DNA of 64,000 bases from Chlorobiaceae bacterium (GTDB lineage Bacteria > Bacteroidota > Chlorobiia > Chlorobiales > Chlorobiaceae), in assembly GCA_013335115.1 (NCBI GenBank), contig JAAXWQ010000008.1:16788-80787 (forward strand), in the 5' to 3' direction. The position numbers were made by a program, and so were the translations under genes. The notes beneath the pieces are model-generated. The model ran no database searches. It had not been told where the DNA came from and saw only the letters and a list, made by a program, of their open reading frames with translations. Position 1 is the stretch's first letter. Each line of letters starts with the position of its first letter. Positions 9,220-18,947 of the stretch are shown here, one piece after another.

Positions 9220-10689
9220 TTACATCCCCGCCTGGCGGCGCGAGGACCAGAAGCGGTCGTAGACGATGGACGGACTGAGGATCTCGTCGCTCATCACCTG
9301 TTGCAGGTGGCGGCCGTATTGCTCCGGCTGGATCTTTGAGAAGAGCGAGATGCCGAGGCCGAAATGTTCGTCAGGGTTTTTTCGCATGCCGAGCAGGTCG
9401 AGGATGGTCGGCGCAATGTCGAAGTGGGTCATCCTGTCGCGGTTGGGTTTCCGGTTTTCGGCGGTGATCATCTTGAAGTAGACCCGACGGTCGCTGGAAA
9501 AATTATCCCTGACCTGTTCGTCGCTCGCCATGAAGAGGTGGTCTCCCATGATGATGATGTCCGTATCCTCGAGGGCTCCGTCCGCGATCAGTTTGCCGAC
9601 CATGGAAGCAAGGCGCTTCGAGGTGTAGCGGAACGCCCCGACGAAGCTTGATTGCGCCTCCTCGCTGCTGCATCTCGGCGAGGGGAACCCATCCGGGAAA
9701 TGCGTGTCGATGGTGAGCAGGGAGACGACGAACGGATGCTTTTTTGCCCGCTCTGCGGTGATGATCTTATAAGCTTCATCCAGCAGCGAGTCGTCCTGCA
9801 GGCCCTCGCCCCAACTGGTAAACAGCGCTTTGTCCACACCCCGCTTCAGCCACTCCGCACTGCCGATCGGGTAGTCGTAGTGGTGGCTGGAGAAGAACTT
9901 GTCCATGTCGGCGAACTTCAGGTCGGGCCCGGTAAGGAAATACTGGGTATAACCGTATCGGGCAAGGATGTCGCTCAGGCAGACCAGGCTCGGGCAAAAG
10001 CCGTTCCTGTCGAAATTGCCCATGAAATTACCCTCTTCCTTGAGGTTGTAGTAGAAGGGCTTGAGGGGCACGCCGGCCTGGCTCGAGATGATGCCGGCAA
10101 TGCTCCAGCCCGTGCCCGGGGCCTGGAAGAACTCCTTCACCTGGCGGCCGGGGAGGTCGTCGATCTCGCTGATGGCGTCCCTGTGGCCCGGTCGCAGGTC
10201 GGAAAGGTCGCTCTCGAGGGATTCGACGTAGATCAGTACCATGTTCTTCTTCCGGTCCGGTACCTTGAGGTGCTGTTTGCCGGGGTCGGCGTAGAGGCCG
10301 GAAAAAATGTCGCGTCCGAAGCGCGAGGTGATGTACTGGAAGATATGGAGCTTGTGGATGAACGTTCCCGATCCGGCCAGAAGCAGGAGGATGCAGGTGG
10401 CGCCGAGCAGTTTTTCGACGTCCCCGGCCCGTTGCTTTGCGAACCTTGATGCGATGACGGGTATGATCGCCGCGGTGAGCGGGAAGATTAGCGGAACGGC
10501 GAGGACGTGCTGTACGAAGCTGACCTTGAGGGTCCGGTCGGTGGCTTCCACAGCTTCCAGGCCAGACATCACATGAAAGAGGATCTGTTCGACCGACACG
10601 TTGTTGCCGAAGGTGCCCAATATCCAGAATGGCAGCAACATGAGCACACCGCCGAGGTAGAAGAGTATGTGCCGCAAGATCTTACTCAT
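9220..10689 (-). CDS. Membrane sulfatase/phosphoglycerol-transferase family protein (LTA synthase-like)
   Basis: N-terminal TM helices, MVLIYVESLESDL, TDIIIMGDHLF, RMTHFDIAPTILDLLGM. Confidence 0.82.
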   Translation of the reverse strand: MSKILRHILFYLGGVLMLLPFWILGTFGNNVSVEQILFHVMSGLEAVEATDRTLKVSFVQHVLAVPLIFPLTAAIIPVIASRFAKQRAGDVEKLLGATCILLLLAGSGTFIHKLHIFQYITSRFGRDIFSGLYADPGKQHLKVPDRKKNMVLIYVESLESDLSDLRPGHRDAISEIDDLPGRQVKEFFQAPGTGWSIAGIISSQAGVPLKPFYYNLKEEGNFMGNFDRNGFCPSLVCLSDILARYGYTQYFLTGPDLKFADMDKFFSSHHYDYPIGSAEWLKRGVDKALFTSWGEGLQDDSLLDEAYKIITAERAKKHPFVVSLLTIDTHFPDGFPSPRCSSEEAQSSFVGAFRYTSKRLASMVGKLIADGALEDTDIIIMGDHLFMASDEQVRDNFSSDRRVYFKMITAENRKPNRDRMTHFDIAPTILDLLGMRKNPDEHFGLGISLFSKIQPEQYGRHLQQVMSDEILSPSIVYDRFWSSRRQAGM

Positions 10690-11197
10690 AGTGCCAAATA
10701 TGGGCGGGGGGGATGTTCAGGATGACCGACCTGATCTTTTTCGACTTTTTGAATCCGGCGTCTTTCAGGGGGTCGGCAAGCCCGTAGGTGAAGATCATGC
10801 ACCATGAGACCACACCCCGAAGATATGCTTCCCTGATCGCCGAGACGATCCTGGGCTTTTCGGGATTGTTGATCAGGGGGATCGAGACGATGAGGCCGCA
10901 AGGTTCATGGCACTCCTTGAGGAACTCGACGGCACATCTGTTTTCGATGATGCAGCCCGGAAAACGGTTGGCCAGGACATTGCACAGTTCCCGGTCGATT
11001 TCGACCAGCTTCGGGCTGCTACCTGCGATATGTTTTGTCAGTGCCCCGGTTCCCGGTCCCAGTTCGACAATCCTGTTGACCGGCAATAGTTCAAGCTGGT
11101 CGGCGAAGGCCTTGCCCAGTCGATCGGAAGAGGGGATTACGGAGCCGGTCCTCGAGGGATTTTTCAGGTAGGCTTTAATAAACGCTTTTTTACTCAT
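10682..11197 (-). CDS. SAM-dependent methyltransferase, phospholipid N-methyltransferase (PmtA/KsgA-fold) type
   Basis: SGSVIPSS-like start (RTGSVIPSSDRLGKAFADQL), VELGPGTGALTKHI; 8-nt overlap with the downstream sulfatase. Confidence 0.75.
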   Translation of the reverse strand: MSKKAFIKAYLKNPSRTGSVIPSSDRLGKAFADQLELLPVNRIVELGPGTGALTKHIAGSSPKLVEIDRELCNVLANRFPGCIIENRCAVEFLKECHEPCGLIVSIPLINNPEKPRIVSAIREAYLRGVVSWCMIFTYGLADPLKDAGFKKSKKIRSVILNIPPAHIWHYE

Positions 11198-11414
11198 GCA
11201 TCGTGTACAGAAGGGTTCCGGCCGTCAGGCCATGATTCCGCGCAATGGCGGAAATTACAAATATACGGAAACCTCACGTCGAGGGGCAATGGAAACACGT
11301 TTTCAGATACATCAGGAATCTGAGCTGCCCCGAATCAGGGCGTATCCGATATGCGGGTTCGTTTCGTGGACGCAGGGCCAGGCGCCTTGCGGTTGATCCC
11401 GCCGTGGTGGTTTT

Positions 11415-11684
11415 TTACTGTGCAATCTTCTGCAGCAGGCCGATTGCCGCCTTTTTCGCTTTGCGCCCTTCATCCCATTCGTTTCCGAACGCTGCGGCTT
11501 CACTGATCTTTTCGATCACGCCGGAAAGGCTCCTGATCTTTCTCCTGGCAGACGCCGGAGCCGAATCTGCGGGACCGGATTGGACCTCTATTTTCAGGAT
11601 CTCGTCCTGAAGGGACTGAATGGCATTAAGGTACTTTTCAGCTTCGAGCTGCCGGATGATCTGATGGGCTGCCTTTTCGGTCAT
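11415..11684 (-). CDS. Hypothetical small helical protein
   Basis: ORF internal start MTEKAAHQIIRQLEAEKYL; no recognisable family. Confidence 0.55.
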   Translation of the reverse strand: MTEKAAHQIIRQLEAEKYLNAIQSLQDEILKIEVQSGPADSAPASARRKIRSLSGVIEKISEAAAFGNEWDEGRKAKKAAIGLLQKIAQ

Positions 11685-11931
11685 TGCTGTCTCCTGCTTG
11701 CTTGTTTTTCGCTTGTTTTGGCTCGCCGCGCTTGCTGCCCGCATGGGTAAGTTGAAATGGACAGGCAATGCCCGGAACGGCGCTTACCTGGTGACGGATG
11801 GTCCGTATGGCGGGCTGATTGCCGAAACTGATCTGTGGAGGGGAGGCACGGTAAAAAAATTGGTATCCGGATACCCCGGGCATTTGGCTTGGGATGGAGA
11901 ATCTCCGGAGATGAACGAGGGGAATGGTTGT

Positions 11932-12004
11932 GGACAATATAGGACTCGAACCTATGACCTCTCGCGTGTGAAGCGAACGCTCTAACCAGCTGAGCTAATT
12001 GTCC
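11932..12004 (-). tRNA. tRNA-Val (CAC)
   Basis: Cloverleaf GGACAAT-TAGCTCAGCTGGTTAGAGC-GTTCGC-TTCACAC-GCGAG-...GGTTCGAGTCC-ATTGTCC; anticodon CAC; no encoded CCA. Confidence 0.93.
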
Positions 12005-12172
12005 TCGAAAAATAAGCCTTAGTATATGATTTCAGGGTCATATTTCCAATCTTGCCGATCATTTTATTCCCGAAATGCATTAACTTTTACAAACAGCCCG
12101 ATCGACGGCGAATGGCCGTCGGTAAAGGCGTTCAGTCGTGGTCATCAACATCAGCAAAAGGCGGAGGTCGAT

Positions 12173-12406
12173 ATGGAACAGGGAGGTCGGGAAAACATGG
12201 TCAAGACAGCGGTCGGTGTGGCAGGAGGGGCGGCTCTCTTATCGCCCGTGGGGATGCCTGTCGTGCATGGGCTCGCAGGGCTTGCCGTTGCAGGCTTGGG
12301 GATTTTTACCGTCGGTTCGCTCGCATTCAAGGCCATCGGGGCGGTGACCGGCATGGAAAACCCCCTGAAATCAAAGAAACCGGTGGACAGGGAAGTGATC
12401 CGCTGA
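12173..12406 (+). CDS. Small hydrophobic protein, possible chlorosome CsmC/CsmD-like
   Basis: TAVGVAGGAALLSPVGMPVVHGLAGLAVAGLGIF resembles the hydrophobic core of the 41672..41974 product; assignment by resemblance only. Confidence 0.45.
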   Translation: MEQGGRENMVKTAVGVAGGAALLSPVGMPVVHGLAGLAVAGLGIFTVGSLAFKAIGAVTGMENPLKSKKPVDREVIR

Positions 12407-12522
12407 GCCTGATGCTTTCCGGTTTGCGGTGAGGGGCCTGGCTTCAGGTCCGGAGGTGTTCGTTCTTCAGTCAGGAAACATTCTGCATTCGAAACGGGTT
12501 TAATCCTGAAATAGGGATAAAT

Positions 12523-13518
12523 ATGCCCGAACTCTTGCTGCCGAAGCTGAAGATACTGTTCATGCTGCTCATGCTCGCTGTCTCCACGATGAGTGCCTGT
12601 TCAGCAGGGTCTCCGCCCGGTGGTGCTTCGGGTCAGACAACGACAACCCGAAAGGAGGATTCCATGACGTACAGGACCCTGACACCCGAAGAGAGGGCAG
12701 TCATCATCGAAAAAGGGACCGAACAGCCGTTTACCGGACGTTTCTACCTCAACAAGGAGCATGGGGTCTACCTTTGCAGGCAGTGCGACCTGCCGCTGTT
12801 CCGGTCGGGCGACAAGTTCGATTCGGGAACGGGCTGGCCGAGCTTCGACGATGCGATTCCGGAGGCTGTGAGGCAGATTCCGGACGCCGACGGACGCCGT
12901 ACGGAGATTGTTTGCGCAAAGTGCGGCGGTCACCTTGGCCACCTGTTTTTCGACGAAGGCTTGACCTCGAAGAACGAGCGTTACTGCGTCAACTCGGCCT
13001 CGCTCTCTTTTGAGCCGGCCGACAAGCCTGTGCCCGCTTCCGGGAAGGCATTGTTTGCCGGTGGCTGCTTCTGGGGGGTCGAATATCATTTCAAGCGACT
13101 CAAGGGAGTCTTGTCGACCAGGGTTGGCTACACGGGCGGAACCACCGGGCACCCGTCCTATCGGCAGGTATGTACGGGCAGTACCGGGCATGCGGAAGCG
13201 ATCGAGATTGAGTTCGACCCAAGGGTGGTGAGCTACGAGGAACTTGCAAAGCTCTTTTTCGAGATCCACGACCCGACACAGTTCAATCGCCAGGGGCCGG
13301 ATGTCGGCACCCAGTACCGTTCAGCGGTCTTCTACCACGACGAGGAGCAGAAAAAGGTAGCCGACGCCCTGATCGAGAGGCTTGAGGAGAAGGGGTACCG
13401 GGTGGTTACCGAGGTTGTGAAAGCCGGGGAGTTCTGGCCTGCCGAGGATTACCATCAGGACTACTACGAGAAGACGGGGCACCATCCGTACTGCCACATC
13501 TACCAGAAACGCTTCTGA
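12523..13518 (+). CDS. msrBA: Bifunctional peptide-methionine sulfoxide reductase MsrB-MsrA fusion, N-terminal lipobox
   Basis: MsrB motifs CRQCDLPLFRS, GWPSFDD, CAKCGGHLGHLF, RYCVNSASLSF, then MsrA GCFWGVEYHFKRLKGV...GHAEAIEI; N-term FMLLMLAVSTMSAC. Confidence 0.94.
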   Translation: MPELLLPKLKILFMLLMLAVSTMSACSAGSPPGGASGQTTTTRKEDSMTYRTLTPEERAVIIEKGTEQPFTGRFYLNKEHGVYLCRQCDLPLFRSGDKFDSGTGWPSFDDAIPEAVRQIPDADGRRTEIVCAKCGGHLGHLFFDEGLTSKNERYCVNSASLSFEPADKPVPASGKALFAGGCFWGVEYHFKRLKGVLSTRVGYTGGTTGHPSYRQVCTGSTGHAEAIEIEFDPRVVSYEELAKLFFEIHDPTQFNRQGPDVGTQYRSAVFYHDEEQKKVADALIERLEEKGYRVVTEVVKAGEFWPAEDYHQDYYEKTGHHPYCHIYQKRF

Positions 13519-13529
13519 GAAGTGCGGTC

Positions 13530-14561
13530 ATGAGGGTCATGCAACTCGATGGGGTGGTCGATACCTGCAGGAACCCCAACCCTCTCCGCCGGGCTGACGT
13601 CCCGCTTGGCGAGCCTGGCCCCGGGATGGTGCTTCTTCGGATACTGGCGTGCGGGGTGTGCCATACGGATCTCGACGAGATCGAGGGCCGGACCCCGGCA
13701 CCCCGCTTCCCGGTCGTCCCTGGCCATCAGGTCGTCGGGATAGTCGAGGCCTGCGGCCTGGGTGTGCCGTCGGAGGCTTTGGGGGTACGCAGGGGAGTTG
13801 CATGGATCTTCTCTGCATGCGGGAACTGTACCTTTTGCCTCGACGGCCATGAGAACCTCTGCCCGGAATTCAGGGCGACAGGTCGAGACGCTGATGGGGG
13901 TTATGCCGAATACCTGCTCGCCTTCTTCAGTTTTACCTATCCGGTCCCCGAGGGCTTTTCCGACGCCGAAGCGGCTCCGTTGCTCTGCGGAGGGGCGATC
14001 GGCTACCGGTCGCTCCGGCTGGCGAACCTCCCGGACGGTTCCCCGCTGGGCTTGACGGGGTTCGGTGCATCCGGCCACCAGGTATTGAAGCTCGCCCGGC
14101 ACCTTTACCCGGCTTCACCCGTGTTCGTGTTCGCCCGCGGCGGGGCGGATCGCGAGTTCGCGCGCTCGCTCGGCGCCGACTGGGCGGGGGATACCGCGGA
14201 CGACCCGCCCGAACCCTGCGCATCGATCATCGATACCACCCCGGCCTGGAAACCGGTTATTTCCGCCCTCGAACACCTTCGGCCGGGCGGGCGCCTGGTG
14301 ATCAACGCAATCAGGAAGGAGGCGGGGGACCGCGACCTGCTTTCGGGGTTGAACTATGAGCGGCACCTCTGGATGGAAAAAGAGGTCAAAAGCGTAGCCA
14401 ACATCACCCGGATGGATGTGTCCGGGTTCCTCGAGCTGGCGGGAAAGTTCGCGCTGAAGCCTGAAGTCCGCACCTGGCCCCTCGAAGAGGCGAACCAGGC
14501 GCTGTTCGCCCTGCGTCATGGTCTTGCGACAGGAGCCGCCGTGCTGATTCCCGGTACCTGA
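13530..14561 (+). CDS. Zinc-dependent alcohol dehydrogenase family protein
   Basis: CGVCHTDLDEIEG, VVPGHQVVGIVEACG, CGNCTFCLDGHENLC, TGFGASGHQVLKLA. Confidence 0.93.
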   Translation: MRVMQLDGVVDTCRNPNPLRRADVPLGEPGPGMVLLRILACGVCHTDLDEIEGRTPAPRFPVVPGHQVVGIVEACGLGVPSEALGVRRGVAWIFSACGNCTFCLDGHENLCPEFRATGRDADGGYAEYLLAFFSFTYPVPEGFSDAEAAPLLCGGAIGYRSLRLANLPDGSPLGLTGFGASGHQVLKLARHLYPASPVFVFARGGADREFARSLGADWAGDTADDPPEPCASIIDTTPAWKPVISALEHLRPGGRLVINAIRKEAGDRDLLSGLNYERHLWMEKEVKSVANITRMDVSGFLELAGKFALKPEVRTWPLEEANQALFALRHGLATGAAVLIPGT

Positions 14562-14582
14562 CTCCAGCCATCCGACCGAAGA

Positions 14583-14942
14583 TCACTCCTGTTTTTCCAT
14601 ACGTTTCTTCACGACGGCGATCAGGGCATCCAGGCCTTCGAGGCCGTCGATCTCCTTTTTGGAGAGCAACACTTCGATGTTGTTGTTTTTCCTGAGGATC
14701 ACGGGATACTCGAACCTGAGGTCGTATTTCTTCTCGAACTCGTCGCGGTTGAGGAACTCCATCGGGACTCCCATCGTCTTGCGGAACGCGGTCCAGGCTT
14801 CCTTTTCCGAGAACGGGCCATGGGTGAGCGTGCAGAGGCTACATTGGTAGGTCGAGGGGCTGAGGATCTTGTGCCCGAGGTCGAACAGCCCGCTGATCGG
14901 TCCGCTGTCGGCGTTGTAGACAAAAATCAGGGTAGTAGTCAT
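14583..14942 (-). CDS. Conserved hypothetical protein with CSLCTLTHG motif
   Basis: TTLIFVYNADSGPISGLFDLGHKILSPSTYQCSLCTLTHG; recurring uncharacterised family. Confidence 0.7.
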   Translation of the reverse strand: MTTTLIFVYNADSGPISGLFDLGHKILSPSTYQCSLCTLTHGPFSEKEAWTAFRKTMGVPMEFLNRDEFEKKYDLRFEYPVILRKNNNIEVLLSKKEIDGLEGLDALIAVVKKRMEKQE

Positions 14943-15253
14943 GGTTTTGTGTCGCCTTGTTGTTTCCGGGCGCTTCCTGCGTTCAGAAAAAAGCGCCGTT
15001 GATATCTGGAGAACGAAACTTCACCATCTTAACGCCTGATCTGAAGGAATCGATCCATACGAGGAATGGTCATTACCTTTTTCCCCTCCATGATACCCAC
15101 CTTATCATCATATATCGTGTTGGTTGTATAATAAAATTATATATTTTTATCCTTGGTGTACTGGTGTGAGGTGCCGGTCGGACCCCGTAGCCTGGAGGTG
15201 AATGCCTACCAATCCTCATGCTTTTTTCCCCCCATAAACAAGCCTTTCCCCCC

Positions 15254-16513
15254 ATGAAACCCATCCGTATCAACGACTACTGCTTCGACAGGATCCACCT
15301 TTGGGTGCAGTATGACTGGAAGATCCCGCAGTTCGTCGAAGTGGTCGTCGAAGTCTTCTTCCCGAAAAATCGCCGTGCCAGCGGCCTGGTGATGTTCAAT
15401 CACGGCTTCCTGATCGGTAACGATCTGCTGTTCTATCCGAAGAAGGTCATCGGGGCCCTGCTTGGCGACAACCCGCTGTTCGGACTCAATCCTTCAGCCT
15501 ATTACAACTACAGCGAGGCGATCGTCGAGAAGAATTGGGCCATGGCATTCGTCAGTACTTCGCATGCACAGGTGGATTGGATGCCCTGGACCGACCTCGG
15601 CGGCAATCCGAGAGTGGGGCAGGAGGCCTATGCGGCCGCATCCTACCTGGTCAGGTACGGCGTTACCGATTTTTTCTACAAGACCGAGCCGAAAGGGCGC
15701 AACCTGGATTTTTACGATGCCGACCTTACCAGGAGAGCGAAGTTCATGGTCTCGAACAACGTCATCTTTGCCGGGCACTCGGTCGGAGGCGCCCACGCCC
15801 AGGCCGCTGCCTGCGGTTTCGAGACGCTGCACGAGCTTGGCAAAAAGGACTATCGCCCCTTCAATCCGGTGATCTTCGACCGGGAGTTCCTGCCGACTTC
15901 TACGGAGCGGCTGTCAACGTGGGACCCATCCGATAGGGCGAACCCGGTCGGTCTCCTCCAGCTCTCGCCCGTGGACCAGAAGATGTCCTTCATCATGCCT
16001 GGCATGGAGCGCTACCGGGCTGCGCTTGCCAGCCGCAGCATGCCCATGGTGATGGTGGTCGGCCAGTGTGATTGTGCCTGCCTCGACAAGGCCAATTCAA
16101 ACCCTCCCGCCTGGTCGGAAAACGCAGGCGAGGTAACCCAGTCCACCCAGCTTTCCCCGCCTCTGAAAGGATCCTGGGCTGTTGTGTCCTGCATCCAGAA
16201 AGGCAGCCACTGCGGTTACCTGACCGACAGGAACCAATTGTGCAGCATGGCTGACAAACCGTCGGAATGCACTCGTTGTCCCGAAGTCGAGAAATACGGG
16301 CCGGCAGGGGATGAGGCAGCCTTTACGGCCAGCCTGCTGCAACGCTTCATCGACATCTATCCCGGTTCGGAAGGATTCGCCGGGAACTTCGACGACTGGA
16401 TCGACAGTGGATTCATCAAGTGGCTGGACAAGGAGTGCCCGGACGGCAGGGTCAGTCTGGTTCCTTTCGCCCCGGAGAAATATGTGGATTATGTCAAGCC
16501 GGTGCTGCCATGA
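15254..16513 (+). CDS. Alpha/beta-hydrolase-like protein with GHSVGG nucleophile elbow
   Basis: GLVMFNHGF...VIFAGHSVGGAHAQAAA; Cys-rich C-terminal half. Confidence 0.6.
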   Translation: MKPIRINDYCFDRIHLWVQYDWKIPQFVEVVVEVFFPKNRRASGLVMFNHGFLIGNDLLFYPKKVIGALLGDNPLFGLNPSAYYNYSEAIVEKNWAMAFVSTSHAQVDWMPWTDLGGNPRVGQEAYAAASYLVRYGVTDFFYKTEPKGRNLDFYDADLTRRAKFMVSNNVIFAGHSVGGAHAQAAACGFETLHELGKKDYRPFNPVIFDREFLPTSTERLSTWDPSDRANPVGLLQLSPVDQKMSFIMPGMERYRAALASRSMPMVMVVGQCDCACLDKANSNPPAWSENAGEVTQSTQLSPPLKGSWAVVSCIQKGSHCGYLTDRNQLCSMADKPSECTRCPEVEKYGPAGDEAAFTASLLQRFIDIYPGSEGFAGNFDDWIDSGFIKWLDKECPDGRVSLVPFAPEKYVDYVKPVLP

Positions 16514-16556
16514 CCATCAACTTGTAGCGAGCCCGGAGTGCCGGGGTCATGTATTT

Positions 16557-17102
16557 TCAGCTGATGCCGTCGATGAGGGCGAGGGCCTCTTCGGCGGTGC
16601 GGCAGACGGCGTAGTAGGCTTCATGGCCGGGTTTGACCATGTGGTCGGCGGCGATGCGTTCGAAGAATTCGAGGAGCTGGTCCCAGAAGCCGTCGACGTT
16701 GAGCAGGATGATGGGCTTGTCGTGCTGGCCGAGGTGTTTCCAGGTGAGGATCTCCATCAGTTCGTCGAGGGTGCCGAAGCCGCCGGGCAGGATGACGAAG
16801 GCGTCGGCCCAGCCGGTGAGCAGCATCTTGCGTTCGTGCATGGTTTCGACGACATGCAGTTCCGTGATGCCGTAATGGGCGACCTCCTTTTCTTCAAGGA
16901 ATCGGGGGATGATTCCCTTGACCGTCCCGCCGCCCTGCATGACGGCGTCCGCCGTGCGTCCCATGAGCCCGACGTGGCCGCCGCCGAAAACGAGTCCGAT
17001 GTTCCGCTCGGCCAGCCCCCTGCCGAGAATCGTGGCTTCCTCGAAATATGATTGCGGCGCCTTGCTGCTGGAGCTGCAGTAGACGGTGACTGAACTGATC
17101 AT
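16557..17102 (-). CDS. LOG family protein (TIGR00730, cytokinin riboside 5'-monophosphate phosphoribohydrolase-like)
   Basis: GLVFGGGHVGLMG, VILPGGFGTLDELMEILTW. Confidence 0.93.
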   Translation of the reverse strand: MISSVTVYCSSSSKAPQSYFEEATILGRGLAERNIGLVFGGGHVGLMGRTADAVMQGGGTVKGIIPRFLEEKEVAHYGITELHVVETMHERKMLLTGWADAFVILPGGFGTLDELMEILTWKHLGQHDKPIILLNVDGFWDQLLEFFERIAADHMVKPGHEAYYAVCRTAEEALALIDGIS

Positions 17103-17743
17103 GTGTCGCTTTTTCTCCAGGTTCCGGTTATGCTGTCATCTGATCGCTGGTAGATGTAGCTTTCGGGTGCCTCGATCTTCAGCAACTGGTACTTTGCGGC
17201 GGCGCGCTCCCAGAGGTCGGTATCTTCGGCGTAGTCGATATCCCTGAACCCCCCGATATCCGTGAAGAGCTCCCTCCGGCCGAAGAGCGTGCCGCAGAGG
17301 ATGCACTCGCTGATATGGACCAGCTTTTCTGAATCGTTCCGGTCCCTGACCCACGGGTCGCCAATGCAGGCGAAGCCGCCGGAGAGGAGGTCGACCTCCG
17401 GCATCGATTCGAGCATGTCGATGCGGGACTGGAGGTGTTCCGGGAGGTAGCGGTCGTCGCTGTCCAGAAAGGTGATGTAGCTGCCGAAGGCTGCCTGGAT
17501 CCCGGCGTTGCGGGCAAGGGGGGCATGGCGGTTGCGGTGCTTCATGTAGCGGATGTTGACGTGCCGCTGCAGGTGGCGGTCGACGACGCTGAAGGTTTCG
17601 TCGACGCTTCCGTCGTCCACCACGATGAGCTCCCAGTCCTCGAAGCTCTGGTCGAGGACGCTGTCGATGGCGGCATCGAGGTGCCCGGCCCGGTTGAAGG
17701 TGGCCAGGATGACCGATACCTGTGGCCTGCCGTAGGAGTTCAT
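17099..17743 (-). CDS. Family 2 glycosyltransferase
   Basis: VSVILATFNRAGHLDAAIDSVLDQSFEDWELIVVDDGS...ITFLDSDDRYLP; overlaps flanking genes by 4 nt each. Confidence 0.9.
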   Translation of the reverse strand: MNSYGRPQVSVILATFNRAGHLDAAIDSVLDQSFEDWELIVVDDGSVDETFSVVDRHLQRHVNIRYMKHRNRHAPLARNAGIQAAFGSYITFLDSDDRYLPEHLQSRIDMLESMPEVDLLSGGFACIGDPWVRDRNDSEKLVHISECILCGTLFGRRELFTDIGGFRDIDYAEDTDLWERAAAKYQLLKIEAPESYIYQRSDDSITGTWRKSDT

Positions 17744-18795
17744 GGGGCAATGGACCTGATGGCCAGAGCGCAGACGAGCATTCCGGCGACGAGGAAGTTC
17801 TGGGCGATGGCGTTGTAGCGGACGTCCATGGTCCTCGGGGAGCGGACGAGGCCGAACTGGAGCAGGAGCTGGGGCACGACCAGGGCACCGACGATGAGGG
17901 CGTGCAATTGGAGGCCCAGCAGGAGCATGTAGCCGGCTGCGAATACCTGGCCGAGGTTGATCAGTACGGCGGCCATGATGGCAGCCTTGCGTTCGCCGAA
18001 TACGGCCGGAAGGGTATGGATGCCGACCCGCCGGTCGCCCTCGATCGACTTGAAGTCGTTGATGGTCATGGTTCCGGTGCTCGACAGGGTGTAGAGCCCT
18101 GCGACGATAAGCGAAGGCGTGAGGCTTTCGAGGGAAAACAGGGGCCGATAGGCAATCTCGCCGGCGATCCACGGAATGATGAGGTAGGAGACCGACACGA
18201 TGATGTTGCCTGCCCACAGCCGTTTCTTGAGCTTGATGGGGTTTGCGCTGTAAAGGTGCGCGTTGACGATGCCGATGACCACGTAGAGCCCGATCAGGGG
18301 ATGGATGAGGTAGCCGGCGATGACCGAAAGCACGGACCAGAGGGCGATGAGGATGGTGGCGCCGCGCAGGGAGATGGCGCCCCCGGGAATTGGCCGGGAT
18401 GGTTCGTTGATCTCGTCGAGGTCGCGGTCGAAGTAGTCGTTGAGCATCTGGCAGGTGCCGGTCGCCAGCGGGCCGGTGAGGAGCATCGCCAGCAGGAATT
18501 TCGTGCCGGCAAGTTCCTTCCATCCGAACGATCCGGACGCTACGGCCCCGCAGAGGAAGCTCCACATGACCGGTATCCAGGTTACCGGTTTGAGGAACCT
18601 GACGAGCAGCCCAAGTTTCGAGCGTGGTTCGGATGAACGCTTTCCCTGCACGAACGGTTTGCGGCGGCCGATGCCTCCGTTTCCGCCTTTATCGTCAAGC
18701 CTGTTGCCGGCATGCCGGTCTGGAGGAAAGTCGTTCACCTGGAAGTGATTGGATTGGTCGAAACTCACGGCTTGAAAAATAACATGCAAATCCAA
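17740..18795 (-). CDS. (Bacterio)chlorophyll synthase, UbiA prenyltransferase family
   Basis: LKPVTWIPVMWSFLCGA, MLNDYFDRDLDEINEPSRPIPGGAISL (ChlG/BchG signature), INDFKSIEGDRRVGIHTLPAVFG. ChlG versus BchG not resolved; N-terminal start uncertain. Confidence 0.9.
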   Translation of the reverse strand: MDLHVIFQAVSFDQSNHFQVNDFPPDRHAGNRLDDKGGNGGIGRRKPFVQGKRSSEPRSKLGLLVRFLKPVTWIPVMWSFLCGAVASGSFGWKELAGTKFLLAMLLTGPLATGTCQMLNDYFDRDLDEINEPSRPIPGGAISLRGATILIALWSVLSVIAGYLIHPLIGLYVVIGIVNAHLYSANPIKLKKRLWAGNIIVSVSYLIIPWIAGEIAYRPLFSLESLTPSLIVAGLYTLSSTGTMTINDFKSIEGDRRVGIHTLPAVFGERKAAIMAAVLINLGQVFAAGYMLLLGLQLHALIVGALVVPQLLLQFGLVRSPRTMDVRYNAIAQNFLVAGMLVCALAIRSIAP

Positions 18796-18947
18796 GGAAT
18801 GAAACTTCTTGCGGCAAATAATCGCCGGGGCGGGGTCTGCTGCGGGTTACGCTACCCGTTTCCCTTGGAGCCTGTCGCCGCAGAGTGTAACTTTAATGAA
18901 ATCCGCCCTGGTCATGGGCGGTCAGCTGTCAATCCATTCCAGCGTCC

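Noticed and set aside
17744-18565. N-terminal half of the 488-aa ORF as a fusion with the GT2
   Set aside because: Arg/Pro/His-rich out-of-frame reading of the (B)Chl synthase; GT2 starts at 17743 with a 4-nt overlap.
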